Shown piece by piece: positions 23,371 to 36,599 of a stretch of 64,000 nt of DNA. A model generated the notes under the pieces. That model was given only the letters and a program-made list of their open reading frames with translations, made no database searches and was not told where the DNA came from. Within the stretch, counting starts at the first letter, position 1, and every line of letters starts with the position of its first letter. The position numbers and the translations under genes are program-made. The DNA comes from Physcia stellaris (lineage: Eukaryota > Ascomycota > Lecanoromycetes > Caliciales > Physciaceae): positions 248,001 through 312,000 of the forward strand of contig JABSSW010000044.1 of assembly GCA_018902385.1 (NCBI GenBank), written 5' to 3'.

Positions 23371-23758
23371 CTGATTTTGCTGTGTGCAAATACCTTTAAA
23401 ATTCTTGACGTCAAAAATTCAATTTTTCACACATCACATTTGTTTTTGTATTGTAACAGTGAAAATTCTCACGACATCGAAGTTCACAATAACAATTGTA
23501 ACTCGTTTTTATTTTTGTCAATTCGATTCAATTCTGTGATTTTGAAATTATGTCAATTCGTTTATCGTCATAATTTATGTCTTTTGTACGTGTTGATGAT
23601 TTCGCGACTGATTTTTTTTTTTTTTTGATTTCACGCAAATTCAAATATGATAAATCGTGTTAATGTCACAATTGCATTTCAAAATTATGACGACGAATTT
23701 AATGCGAAAAAATAGAAATTTTACAATGCGAAATCGTATGATGAAAAATATCGCATTT
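23371..23758. other. AT-rich DNA left of the outer LTR element
   Basis: These 388 bp are as AT-rich as the transposon block, yet they lie outside the left LTR of element D, whose target-site duplication is 23754-23758. No LTR end or coding motif is seen. This may be an older repeat fragment or flanking DNA mutated by spread from the repeat. The right side shows no such flank: normal composition resumes immediately after 50947. Confidence 0.5.
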
Positions 23759-23995
23759 TGTTACGAACATGTCTGACAAATAAATTTGACAAATAAATAA
23801 TTGATATGATAAATAATTAAACAAATATGTTTAAATCGAATTATGTTTTAATTTTTTGACGAAATTAACGTGATTTGAAATTTGACGTTCGCACATTGTT
23901 TGCAATTTCATTATTTTGTATTTATTTGTTTTTGCAAATTTATTGTTTTCGTTTAATTAATCAATAATACGTTTATTCAAACACGATTCATGATA
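23759..23995 (+). repeat. Element D 5' LTR
   Basis: Begins TGTTACGAACATG and ends TTCATGATA. The terminal CA expected for an LTR reads TA. The sequence that follows (TTACAATAAATTTTC) is in the place of a primer-binding site but too mutated to assign to a tRNA. Confidence 0.88.
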
Positions 23996-24366
23996 TTACA
24001 ATAAATTTTCATTTTTATCGTTCGTCGAAATACGCGAACGTTCAAAAATAAAATTTCAAATCGATCAAATTTTTTTGACGAAACAAACGACGAAAAGTTC
24101 TGTTGATCAAACAAACGATTTGAAAATTTTTTGACGAAACAACGACGAAATTTTCGACGATAAAAGACGATAAAACGAACAACAAACAATTCATTCATTT
24201 TATTTACAATCGTCAGCTTTTTATTTTTCGTTATGATTCGAAATCATCATAATTCTTTTTCATTTGAAATTTCGTCATTTGAAATTTTTCGTGTCGAAAT
24301 CGATCGTCATTTGAAACAAATAATTGACAACATCAACGAAAAAAAAATTGTTATTCAATTCAAACG

Positions 24367-24732
24367 TGTAACGATGCAAATCAGAATCGAATAAACGATT
24401 TGCAACGATTCAAATCAGAAACGAAAAAACGATTTCTCGACATTGATTCAGATTTTAATGAACAGATTTCGATATATGCGTCGAATGATGTAATCAAAAA
24501 AATTTCACAAATTTTAATTTCGAAAACTGTGAAAATCACGAATAAATCATTTATTAACGATATGCGATAATCGTTGAAAATTTCGATAAAAAATCGTCGA
24601 ATACATAGTAAATCACGAATTTTGCTTTTGATGAAACAACGATTCGTCTGAATAATAAACATGTTAAATTGTAATTTTAATTTTAGTCAATTGATGCTTG
24701 TAAATCAATTTTTCAAAAAAAAAAATTTTACA
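24367..24732. repeat. Element B left LTR
   Basis: Pairs with 31365-31731. Differences between the two are mostly transitions at CpT or its complement ApG, with a few small indels. Confidence 0.88.
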
Positions 24733-27700
24733 TTCGAATCGTTATTATAATTATCACGATTTGCATTTTTCGATTGAAATCGATATACAGTTTATTTCGT
24801 ACGAATTACGATCAAGAATTTCAAGTCATATGAAGTTTGCGATCGTTGCGCAACAATTAACAATCACATTTCGTTTTGAAAACATCATCGAAAATTCAAT
24901 TTTATTCGCATTCAAAAATTTGCGAAATTTTCATCGTCATTTTTTTTTTCATTGCATGTCAATGCGTGAAGCAATAATACGATGATTTGATTTAAAAAAA
25001 TGTTTCTGACACGATTCAATCTTTTTACATCAATTCGAAGTAAATTTCGTAAAACGCACGAGATAATCATCACGAAATTCGAAATCAAATATCGCAACAA
25101 GCAAACAATCATATTCAGAATTCATCGAATTCAGTTTCAATATTCAGTAAAAAACAACAATGTTTTTAATGATATTTTATCATATTCAAAATTTATCGAA
25201 TTTAGTATAAACAATAATCAGCAAAAAAACAACAATGTTTCTGACAAAAAACAATAATGTTTTTAGCGAAATTTCAAAATTCATCGAACATTCGTTTGCA
25301 ATTCAACAAATGACATAATTATGCAACATTTGAACACGTTCAATGTCACAAGCATTTTCAAAATCGAATTTCGTTGTTCAAAACATTTTTGTATCACGAA
25401 TCAGTTCAATTCGTTGTCGAAATTCAAAAAGCGATTTCAAAATCGAATCATTGTCAAAATTCGAAAAACGAACATTCAATTCATCACAATATTTTACTCA
25501 ACGAAACGAAAAAAATCGAAATTAACGATCAGCGAAAAAACAAATGCGATCGCAATCACGATATTTGACGATGCAATAATATTACATCAAGTTTTCACGA
25601 CGTCAAATCAAGAAAAATCAAAAACGAAACAAAAAAAGTCAAAATGTTGATACAACGCAAAAAAATAAATTCAGAAAACGAAAACAATACGATTCGAAAA
25701 AACATATTAAAAATTACATCAATACAACATGTGCGAATATTTTTTAATGAGTTTGTTACAATGATCGTATTTTACAATGAATCTGTTATAAAGATGTATT
25801 TTTAGTGAATTTGTTACAATGATGTATTTTTAATGAATTTGTTACAATGACTTGACGACAAATAACACGACGTCGAAAAAGCGTGTTTATTGATCAAAAA
25901 AAAAAAAAATACATATTCGTCAAATCAGAAAAAACGTCAAATAAGAAAAATCGTCGAATCAAGAAAAAAACAATTGATCAGTCAAAAAAAACGAATTTTT
26001 GCAAAAAATATTGATCGTTTCATCATACTAATTGATTTGATTTTTCGACAGAATTTAATCATGATCGAAAAATTCGAATTTGCATTTTTTGCATCGATGT
26101 ATGTTCGCAAAATTCGCTGTGCATTTGATGCATTTTTTATCGATTTTCAATCATTTTTCGTTTTTTTTTTCGATTGACATATTATTTGAATCTGTTACGA
26201 TCAAATTGCATAAACAAAAAATCGACGAAATCGTCATGTACAATGAAACATCTGAGATTTTTACGAATTTTCAATGATGATCGAATATCACAAAAATTAA
26301 TCATTGCGAAATTTATTTTTATCATCATATCATTTGTCATTTATCAATTCACGAAAATCGTTCACGCAAAGTTCGACATAATATCGAATGTTCAAAAATC
26401 GATTTATTTTCTATTTGAAAAACAATGCGTTTTAAATCTCATTGCTTTGAAAAAAATCTTAAAAATCAAATTGCTCGAAACGCAATTCATGTTACAATAT
26501 TTTACATCATCGTGATCAAACTTTATGCGAATTGTTACGAACAATCGATTGACTAACGTATGAAACGAGAAATTGATGTATATTGCAAGCAAAATACTCA
26601 AATCTCGAAATGCTTGTTCGAAAATCATGCAAAACACGACTCGTTGTGTTTTCGTGTCAATGAATGAAAAGATAATCGAAATTTGAATTCATATTTCAAT
26701 CAACAAGCAATCGATTTGTTCAATGACGTTGTCAAAACAAATGCGATTAAAAACAATGTGAATAATTTTTCGTGAAAAGCAAAAATTCGACTCAAAAAAA
26801 AAAACGCATGTTTATTGAAAACATGCGATTATCAAGATCACAATATCAAGCATTTGAAATATGATTTTACTTTTTAATCGTTCGCTGTCGTTTATATTAT
26901 TGATCAAGAAGTTTGAATCGAATAAATCGAACAATCAAACATCGTCGTCGTCGTCGCGTGCAAGATTTAATGCAAAAAAACGATTTTTCAAATTTGTCAC
27001 GATTGTTTCAATCAAATGATATTTTTCGATTTGCTCAGTGCGATCACTTTATTTATCGTTTTGAAACAGAAATTAAATGCGAACGTGCATAAATTATATC
27101 GAAAATTTGAATCGTTTGAATCAAATGATCACATGTTAAACAATCTGATTTCATTGTCGTTGCGAAAATTAAAAAATCAATGCAAAAAGAAAATTTTTAA
27201 AATTTGTACGATTATCTCAATTACAATGCAAAACGCATGTCACAATGTTAAATTGTCAATTTCAATTCAAAACATCAACATTACGATGCAAACAATCGAC
27301 GTTTCGATCGATTCACGCGCAGAAAAATAATAACGTTGAGCGAATTGATCAATCATTTGAAAAACGAGCATTCGTTAATCATGCTCGATGAATCAATGAT
27401 AATCAATCATTTATTGTATTGATCGCCTTACAGATCGCACATGAGCTTTGAAAAAACAGAAAAACGAAAAAATCGAAAATCACAACGTTTGAAAACTTAT
27501 AATATCAACATATTGTTGTTTTTTTCGTCAATTCTATTTTTTGTCGATTTCGTTTAAAAGACGTTGTTTCAAATCGAACAACGACACAAACTTCTGAAAA
27601 AAACGAACGATTTCGCAAAAGAAATGAAAAAACATACATTTCGTAGTTGTTGATCATCGTTGCAAAAAGCATTGACAAAATTACTTGAAAATTTTCAGTA

Positions 27701-28579
27701 CGAAATTTTCGTTTTCATTTCAAGAAATCAAAAAATCACGAAATCGTCGTTGCGAATTGTCGTCATCGCATCGAATGCAATGAATTTTTGTCATTACGAG
27801 TCGTCGTCATCACATCGAATGTATGAGTTTGAAATTGTGCGATGCAATTGTCGTATGATTATCGAAAATACAATTCAATATTGCATTTCGATTGAATGCA
27901 AAAAGACGAAAATGCTCGCAAAAAGTTGACGCATTTCGTATCATTTTCAAAAATCAAAATGTTTGCAAGAAATCGTCGCACTTCGCATCATTTTCTAAAA
28001 TTTTACAATAACGAAATATTGTGAAAATCATGTTCATCGTAACATGTCAATTTTGAATAAATTGAAATCTTTATCATTGCGAATTAACAACAAAATCATG
28101 TCAATAACATGAAATTTCAAATAATACGCGAACGTTCAGAATTTTTTGAAATTCACGAAATCAATAACGAATCAATTGAACAAGTTGATTGACGTGCATT
28201 AAATAAAAATTGAACGTTCAAAATTTTTTGAAATTCGTTCAAAATCAATAACGAATCAACAAAGTAATTGATTGACGTGTATTAATGATTGACGAAACAT
28301 ACGTATTTGAACGCTTCAAGAAAATCGCAATACGTAACGTCTTGATTTCAAAATAAATTTACGACGAGAAAAATAATTTTTCGTCGATTTGATTTCTAAA
28401 AATTTCAAAACTCTTTGATTGTTTCGTTTCGAAAGAAATTAGTTATTTTTAACGAAAATGACAAGCATTGAAAGAACAAGCGATTGTAAATATTTCAATA
28501 TTGCAACGTTGTCACATGATTTACTAGCAAAGCGTTTTGAATTAAACGATTCAAATTATTTCGATGAGAATATTGCTGA

Positions 28580-29460
28580 CGTAACAAATCAAAAACACGA
28601 TATGTTCAATTGACATGTTCAAATGCAAACAAGATGTCTGTTGACATGTTTCAACGATCAAAAACACGATATGTCTGTTGACATGTTTACAACGATATGT
28701 TTGTTAACATGATCGTATGTCAAAAACACAAAATTTGCGAATATGTTCAAGTCACAAAACATCATATGTTCGAATTGACAAGTTCGCTGAACAGAAAACA
28801 AAATCACGAACACGATACGCTCGTTCGTATATTTGAATTAAATATATCGAAAATGATGCGATTGCAACAATAGCAATGCATCATGACAAATTTTACGAAA
28901 ATTCTATTTATTTTTCTGTATTGAAATACATTAAATTAATCATACGATGATTGCAATAAAATTGTCACAAAATCTGAATCAATACAAAACATTCAAAATT
29001 CAAATCAACAAAATATACGAAATCGTTCGATCATCGAAATTCAATAAATCGAAAACGATCAGTTTGATCACGTCAACATCAAATTTTCGATTGAATTCAA
29101 CAAATTCATATTTTCGAATAAGTTTCGAAATGTGTACGATTGAACAGATTGACGAATTATATGAACAAAAATTTGAAAAATAATTAATTTTGCAATTATT
29201 GATTTAATCATAACATTATTTCTGTTATACATTTTGATTTCATATCGTTCGAATTTCAAAATCAATATCATGATTTACACATTGAACAAAATCGAATACA
29301 TGTTTTAAAACACGATAAATTTGTTGACATGTTCAAACAATAAAATCACGATATGTTTGAATGACATGATCACGATATTCAACTGACACGTTCGTTTATT
29401 AAAAACAAAATGTCTGTTAACGTATTCGAATAAAAACGTTATATGTTCGTTGACATGCGC
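28580..29460. repeat. Degenerate short repeats inside element B
   Basis: Variants of a motif like CACGATATGTTTGTTGACATG recur several times between about 28,590 and 28,800 and again between about 29,310 and 29,460. Spacing is irregular, roughly 30-60 bp. They may be remnants of a tandem array in a non-coding body. Confidence 0.5.
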
Positions 29461-31364
29461 AAAAATATAAACATTACATCAAGATTTAAGAACAAAAACA
29501 ATGTTCGATGCGAAACATTTTCGCTTATTCAACAAAACTCGATGCATGTTTCAGAAAATGCATTTTTTGAAAATTTTGCATCAAATCATGAAATCGACGA
29601 GCAAAGTTTTGATTCAGTCGAAAATCATATTGCGATAAAATTTTCGTTTTTCAGAATTGATTTCGATTTCGTCTGAAACACGCAACAATATTCATCAAAA
29701 TGAATGCGAATTAATCAATGTTTTTCGTCTGAACGTGTTCTTGCTAAAAAACGTTGATCGTTTTTTAAAAATCGTATTGTGATCAATACGTCAAAATCGA
29801 TATAATTTTATCAATTGAATCAAAATCGTCACACGTATTGTGAATCAAGATTTCGTCAAACAATTTGTTATCGTCTAAACGTTATTACAAGATCGTTGTT
29901 GCAAATTCATTAATTGAATAACGATTGTTAATTATATTATTATTAATACGACTTGTAATCATCAAATATTTCGTGATCAGACAACGATCATATTGTCGAA
30001 TATCTTGTCGAATGTTTTGACAATAATTACATCGATATTGAATAAATTCGTTGATGTTTATATCGTATGTATTGTTCGAATAATACAATATTTGTTTTGT
30101 TGTTGCAATCATGTATGACATGTTTTCGTTCTTTTGCAAAAAGAAACAATTCAAAAAAAAATCAATTATTCAGTTATTTCTGTTACGACTCGTCAAAATG
30201 ACGTATTCAACCTCAATGATTTGAACGATAATTCAAATTCTTAAATCGAACTGATTATCGAGTCGAGCTGATTATAGAATTTGCACTATTTAATAGAACT
30301 ATGAAATTTGTACGATTTACATTGACGAGTCAAATACGTAAAACTGCTGCGAAGTTAATTGTTGATCTTGAAACTTCAAACGAGCAAAATTTTCAATGAA
30401 TTTGAATGATTAAAAAGTTCACGAATTTAACAAATTGAAATCACGATCGAATATTGAAATTTCAACAATTTCAAAACGTCAAATGATTTAACATTCAAAT
30501 CGAAAAATTCTATTTTCAAATCGAAGAAATCAAATCGCTCGAATCAATCAATACTAAATATCGAAATCAAATATCATATTGACGAATTTTTTTATCAAGT
30601 CAAAAATTGTCGAAATATTCATCGCAATTAAATCATTGTTATCAACGTATCAATCGTCGTTGTCGTCGAATCGTCGACGTTTCAAGACAAATCAATTTAA
30701 ATCACAACATTTTGATCAAACATCGATCAATTGTCGACAAAAATTCAACAAACGCATTTGCACGAATCATCGAATCAACATATGATCGCGAAAATATTTT
30801 CGTTTTTTCAAATTTTCATTGAAAGCATTTATTTATTTTTTTATTTCTTTATTGTTTCAGCAAATCGCGCATTTTTTTTTTGTTTTGTTTTTCATCGAAT
30901 TTTTCAAATTTTAATGAAACGTCGACAAAAAGCAAAAAAATTTTTTTCGTATTTTTGCGAAGTTTCGCAGAGCATTCTATAACGATCATACATTTTTTTG
31001 TTTTGTTTTTTATTGAATTTTTCAGATTTTGACGAAACATCGACAACAAACGAAAATTCATTTATTCATTGATCGAACATGTTGTTAATGTTTCAATTAT
31101 CGTTTTATTCATCGTCGTCGTTGCGAAATGAATTAATTTCAATTCGGAAATGATTTCGAGTATATAAAACAATTTCAAATTTTTTTTTTTTATATTTTTT
31201 TTTTCATCGTCATTTTCGAAACGACTTTCGAAAACAAGTTTTTTGAAAATGTCATCAAGCGAATGATATTCGAAAATGACGATTTTCAATTCGATGTGAA
31301 TGTGAATTTCGAAACGTTTGACATGTAAATTTCATGAAATTTCGATTTCGTTGAAAAAAAATAA

Positions 31365-31731
31365 TGTAACGATGCAAATCAGAATCGAATAAACGATTTG
31401 CAACGATTCAAATCAAAAACGAATAAACGATTTTCAGATTTTGATTCAGATTTTAGTGAACAAATTTCGATATATGCGTCGAATGATGTAATCAAAAAAT
31501 TTCACAAATTTTAATTTCGAAAACTGTGAAAGTCACAATGAAATCATTTATTAACGATATGCGATAATCGTTGAAAATTTCGATAAAAAATCGTCGAATA
31601 CATAATGAATCACGAATTTTGTTTTTGATGGAAAGCAACGATTCGTCTGAATAATAAACATGTTGAATTGTAATTCTAATTCTAATCAATTGATGTTTGC
31701 AAATCAATTTTTCAAGAAAAAAATTTTTACA
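31365..31731. repeat. Element B right LTR
   Basis: Starts TGTAACGATGCAAATC and ends TTTTTACA. It is directly followed by the AAACG target-site duplication. Confidence 0.88.
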
Positions 31732-31736
31732 AAACG

Positions 31737-33324
31737 TCGCAAATTCGTTTTTTCGCGTATAAATGTATCGATGAAAAATGACGATATTATTCATTTTTTG
31801 AACGTCATCAACGTCAATCAATTGAAATGATAAATCGAAAATTATGTCGTCAATTTTTTGCAAAAATTCGATGTTTTGTGTTCGAATCGAAACATTTATT
31901 TGAAAATTTTTAATCAATATCAAAAATTTGCGAATGAATTTCAAAACAACATCAACAAATTCGCAAAAATTAATTTCGAATTAACAAAAAAACGTTCATT
32001 GAAAATTCAAAACGATGTCATTTATAATATTTTTCAAAACAAATACGACGCGTTGAAATTGAAATATCAAATTTTATCGATCAACGAAAAAGAACGTGAA
32101 AACAACGATGACGACGATGCGTTTATTTTCAACGTTTCAAAAAAACGTCGTTTCGTCAAACATTTTGATTCATTCACGTTTATCGATAAAATGAATTTCA
32201 TTTGACGTGTGTAAAAAACGAAAATGCATAATAAAATGACGATCAACAACGATCATTACAATACGAATTTGTTCGTCGTTATTTTTGTTATTGATTGAAT
32301 TGTCGACGAAATTGACGATCATATTCAATCGATACGTGACATCGATTTCAATCATTTCAAAAATTGATTTATGATGTTGAAATTTTTGTCAAACATTTAC
32401 GATAATTTTGATTTCAAACGCAACATGCGTAATCAATTTCGAACATTGATTATGAACATTCAAGATTTTCAATCGTTTTATTTCATTTTTTTTCGTTTCA
32501 GTAATTCAACAAATTATAACGAAATTATCAAGATTGAAAAATTAATGAAAAAAATATTTTGAAATCTGAAAAAAATTATGAACGTGTATTTTCGTGAATT
32601 TATCATTTTTGACGAAATCAAAATCATTTTTCAACAAATTTACAATCGACAAACGAATTTCAAAAAAAAAAAAACGACAACACGTCAACAACGTTTTGAA
32701 TTATTTCAATTCAAATTCATTTTTGTCGTTTCGATTTCGATATCGTTCACGAAATTTGTTACATTCGTTTTTTTTGTGAAATCAACGATTCATTTTCATT
32801 TCAATGTGAAAATCAAATTTCGTGATTCGATAATTGACAAATTGATCGTCACGAACAAATGTTTTATATGTGACGAATTGAATCACGTTTGAAAAAAATG
32901 TTCGAACGTTCACAAATATCAAAAACGTTATTGACACAAAATGCAAATATCGTACATAACAAATTTAATCGTCGAATCGAATAATTTTGATTCGAAAATT
33001 TAATAATTCACATCAAAAACGCGATTGATGAATGTTCAAAAAATTTTTTATACACAACGATGATTTGTTTGATTTTTTTATCAAACGATTTTTAATCATC
33101 AATTGTACGTTATCATTCAACGATAATAAACATAAATTAAAAACTTTAATAAACATTGATGCAATTGATTATGCATTCATTGATAAAAAAATCGCGCAAT
33201 TTGTATGCAACATGCTGAACATGAAATTCGTATTTTTATTGAAATCGAAATCATTGATTGAATTCGACGATCGTTAAATTTCATCAATAATTCATGTCAT
33301 ATATTTTAAATTAACGATAGAATT
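31737..33324 (+). pseudogene. Element D gag and protease remnants
   Basis: The region after element B contains a polar gag-like open stretch (about 31858-32205). Near 32861 a CFICDELNH motif is followed two residues later by KKC, giving a CCHC zinc knuckle in which the tryptophan codon now reads TGA. At about 33160-33200 the IDYAFIDKKIAQF segment corresponds to the part just after the active-site Asp of Ty3/Gypsy proteases; the preceding Ser/Gly/Ala-Thr positions are mutated. The frame is then cut by element A at 33330 and continues after 46499. Confidence 0.75.
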
Positions 33325-33329
33325 GCATT

Positions 33330-33574
33330 TGTTACGAGCATGTTTGACAAATAAACAGCAAATGTTTGACAAATAAATTTGATAAATAAATAATTGATAT
33401 AATATAATCGAACAACGAATTATGTTTTAATTTTACGTCGAAATTAACGTGATTTGAAATTTGACGTCGTACATTGTTTGCAATTTCAACATTTTGTATT
33501 TATTTGTTTTTGCAAATTTATTGTTTTCGTTTAATTAATCAATCAATACAATCATACAAACACGATTCATGATA
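33330..33574 (+). repeat. Element A 5' LTR
   Basis: Starts TGTTACGAGCATG and ends TTCATGATA. It has a short extra AACAGCAAATGTTTGAC-like duplication near its start, absent from the 3' LTR. It is followed by the same leader as element D (GCGAACGTTCAAAAATAAAA). Confidence 0.86.
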
Positions 33575-33799
33575 TTACAATAAATTTTCAATTTTTATCG
33601 CTCGTCGTGATACGCGAACGTTCAAAAATAAAATTTCAAATCGATCAAATTTTTCGTGAAAAACAAACGACGAAAAATTTTTCTGACGAAACAAACGACG
33701 AAAATCGTGTAATTACAAATCGAATTTACACGCAAACGACGAAATTTTCGACGATAAAAAACGACAAAACGACGATTTTTTATCTTTTCTTTTTATTTT

Positions 33800-35560
33800 T
33801 TCGAGATGATTCGCAATTATCATGAAACAATTTCATTCAATTCATTTCGTCAAAATCTGAATATCGACGAGATACAAGAAAACGTTGAACAAATGTTGAA
33901 AAAAATTCACGAAATCGATGAAAAATTCACGATTCGTTACAAATTTCGTCAATTTTTTTTATTTCAAACGTTGTGTCGAATCAAAACGACGATATCACGC
34001 ATTTTTTGAACATAAAAATCGTTCGTTAATTGAAATATTGAATTCAACATCATTTCGACGATTTTTTGAACGTGTTCAATGATTTACGCATCGATCGAAA
34101 CAAATATTTGATCGTTTTAAAAAATTTTCACGAATTCGTCAAATTGTTCAAAATTCAAAAAAAAAATTTGTTCGATATCGATAATATTTTCGAACAAATA
34201 CGCGACAAATTTAAAACGTTCGAAAAAAAAAAAACGAATGATAAATCAATTCATTGACAAACGTATTAAATATGACGATTTGATCAAATTGAATGAAATT
34301 TTTCGTTTTGAACGTGTTTTCAATTTCGATTCAAATGAAAATTCAAACAACATCGATAATAACGAAAAAAAATCTGTTGTTGACGATTCGATCGTTACAA
34401 ATTTTGTCAAATTTTCGAAAAAAAAAACGCACGAACAAACATTCGAATTTCGATAAATTCACGAACGATTTGAATTTTGATTGATTTACATGAAAAATTA
34501 ACGTTTACGATAAATTCACGATCAACAATGATTGATACGAAATTGTTCGATTCATAATCACGACAATAATCGATTGAATTGAAAAAAAACAATCAAACAT
34601 ATTCAATTTCGTCGATATAACAATCTGAATTATTTCGAAAATGAAATAATGATAATCAATTTTTTCGAAAACATTTATGAAAATTCAAATTATTAACGCA
34701 ACGTACGTCGAAAATATCGAAATTTGATCATGATCGATATTCAAAATTTTCAATTTTTTTATTCGAATTTTTATCGTTTGAATATTCAAATTAATTTCGA
34801 CGAATTTACGTTGATAAATAATTTGATTGACAAATTTATCATGTCGTTGAAACAAATTTTGAACAATTCGTTTCGTTATCATTTCATTTTGTTCGCGTGA
34901 AAAAATGACATTCAACAAATATACAACGATTTGATTAATATTCGAAAAAAAAAAATTCGCATTCGAATTCAAAAATCAATTTTCATGATTTTCAAATCGA
35001 TTTTTGTTGTTTCGATTGCAATTTCGTTTGTTAAATCAATTACGTCGACGTTTTTCGTCAAATTCAAAATCGATTATAAACACGATTCGATTATTGATCA
35101 ATTGATTGTTACGAACAAATGTTTCACGTGTGATAAATTCGATTACGATTGAAAAAAATGTTTTAACGTCAACAAATTTCAAAAACGTCAATGACATAAA
35201 TTACAAATACATCAATTGAATTTGAATATCGATTCGAACGAATTTGATTCGAAAAATTGACAATTCACGTCAAAAACGCGATTGATAAATGTTTAAAAAT
35301 TTTTTTATTCACGATGATAATATGTTTGATTTTTTCATCAAACGATTTTTAATTATTATTTGTACGTTATCATTCAACGATAATAAACATAAATTAAAAA
35401 TTTTAATAAACATTGATGTAATCGATTATGCGTTCATTAATAAAAAAATCGCGCAATTTGTGCAACATGTTGAACATGAAATTCGTATTTTTATTAAAAT
35501 CGAAATCATTGATTGAATTCGATGATTGTCATGTTTTTTTTATAATTCACGCGATATATT
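33800..35560 (+). pseudogene. Element A gag and protease remnants
   Basis: Gag-like fragments lie at about 33806-34009 and 34066-34456, rich in Lys, Asn and Asp. A zinc-knuckle remnant (CFTCDKFDYD) sits at about 35121, with its His changed, a TGA at the Trp position and then KKC. The protease segment IDYAFINKKIAQF lies at about 35420-35460. Comparison with 32861-33200 in element D shows the same order and spacing. All frames are interrupted. Confidence 0.72.
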
Positions 35561-36599
35561 TCAAATTGACGATAAAATTACATTTCGAATTGTTCGTTTT
35601 TTTGTCAATCATTGATTTATATAATTATTTGATAATTTTAAAAAAATCGTGAATAAACAAACATGAAATTATATTGAACATGATTTACGATAAATTGATT
35701 TTTAAATTGTTCAAATGCAATTATCACGACAATATATTCAATCAAACGATGCAAATTCGTCGTTTAAAAATTTTTAAATTAAATCGTCGATAAAATGTAT
35801 TTAATTGACGTCGCGATACAAAAATTATCGTCGAAAAATAATACAAAATACATAACGACGATAAAATTTCGATATATTATTTTGTTTCGTTTCAAAATTA
35901 AATTTTTATTTTTTATTGTTGAAAACGAATCAAATATAATCGATTCGAAATGTTTCAAATGTTCAATTCATTCAAAAATCGATATCGACGACGAATCGTC
36001 AACAATCGAATCAAATAATTCAGAAATTGATATTACGATTGTTACGAAAACGACATTCGTCAAAAAAAAAACTGAAAAATCAACGTAATAAACGATAAAA
36101 AACGAAAAAACAACAATCAAAATTTTCGCTATTTTCAGAGTTGAATTTTGACGATTCGATGAATATCGCAATAATTGATGCAATTTTTTTTTTGTTTGTT
36201 GATCGATGTCAAAAATGAAAAATAAAACGTTTAATGTTTTTTCATTACGATCAATCAAATCGATTTCGCGTTCAAAACATTATAAACGAATTTTGAATCG
36301 TTAAAAATCGTCGTCATGATCAAAAAAATTTTAAAACACGAACAAATCAAATCGATATTCGAACGCATAATAAAAAAAATGTCAAAATATTTTCGTCATT
36401 TATCAGAAATATTTGATTTTCAAAAATTATCAAATTGTTTTTCATAAATCATACGATCATAAAATCGAATTGTTGAACGATAACAATTTTTTGTTTCGCA
36501 ATCGAATGTATTTTTTATTCGAATTCAAATTTAAAAAATTGAAAAAATATTTGAAAAAAATTTGCAAAAAAAAAATTTATCGTATTTAATCAAACGACA

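Larger units (their letters stand above)
24367..31731. mobile_element. Element B: 7.4-kb LTR element nested in D
   Basis: LTRs of 366-367 bp lie at 24367-24732 and 31365-31731. They start TGTAACGATG and end TTTTTACA or TTTTACA. The 5-mers AAACG (24362-24366) and AAACG (31732-31736) form a perfect target-site duplication. I could not recognise gag, protease, polymerase or integrase in the 6.6-kb interior, so this may be a non-autonomous element or one decayed beyond recognition. Its interior holds degenerate repeats near 28.6-28.8 and 29.3-29.45 kb. Coding orientation is unknown. Confidence 0.88.
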
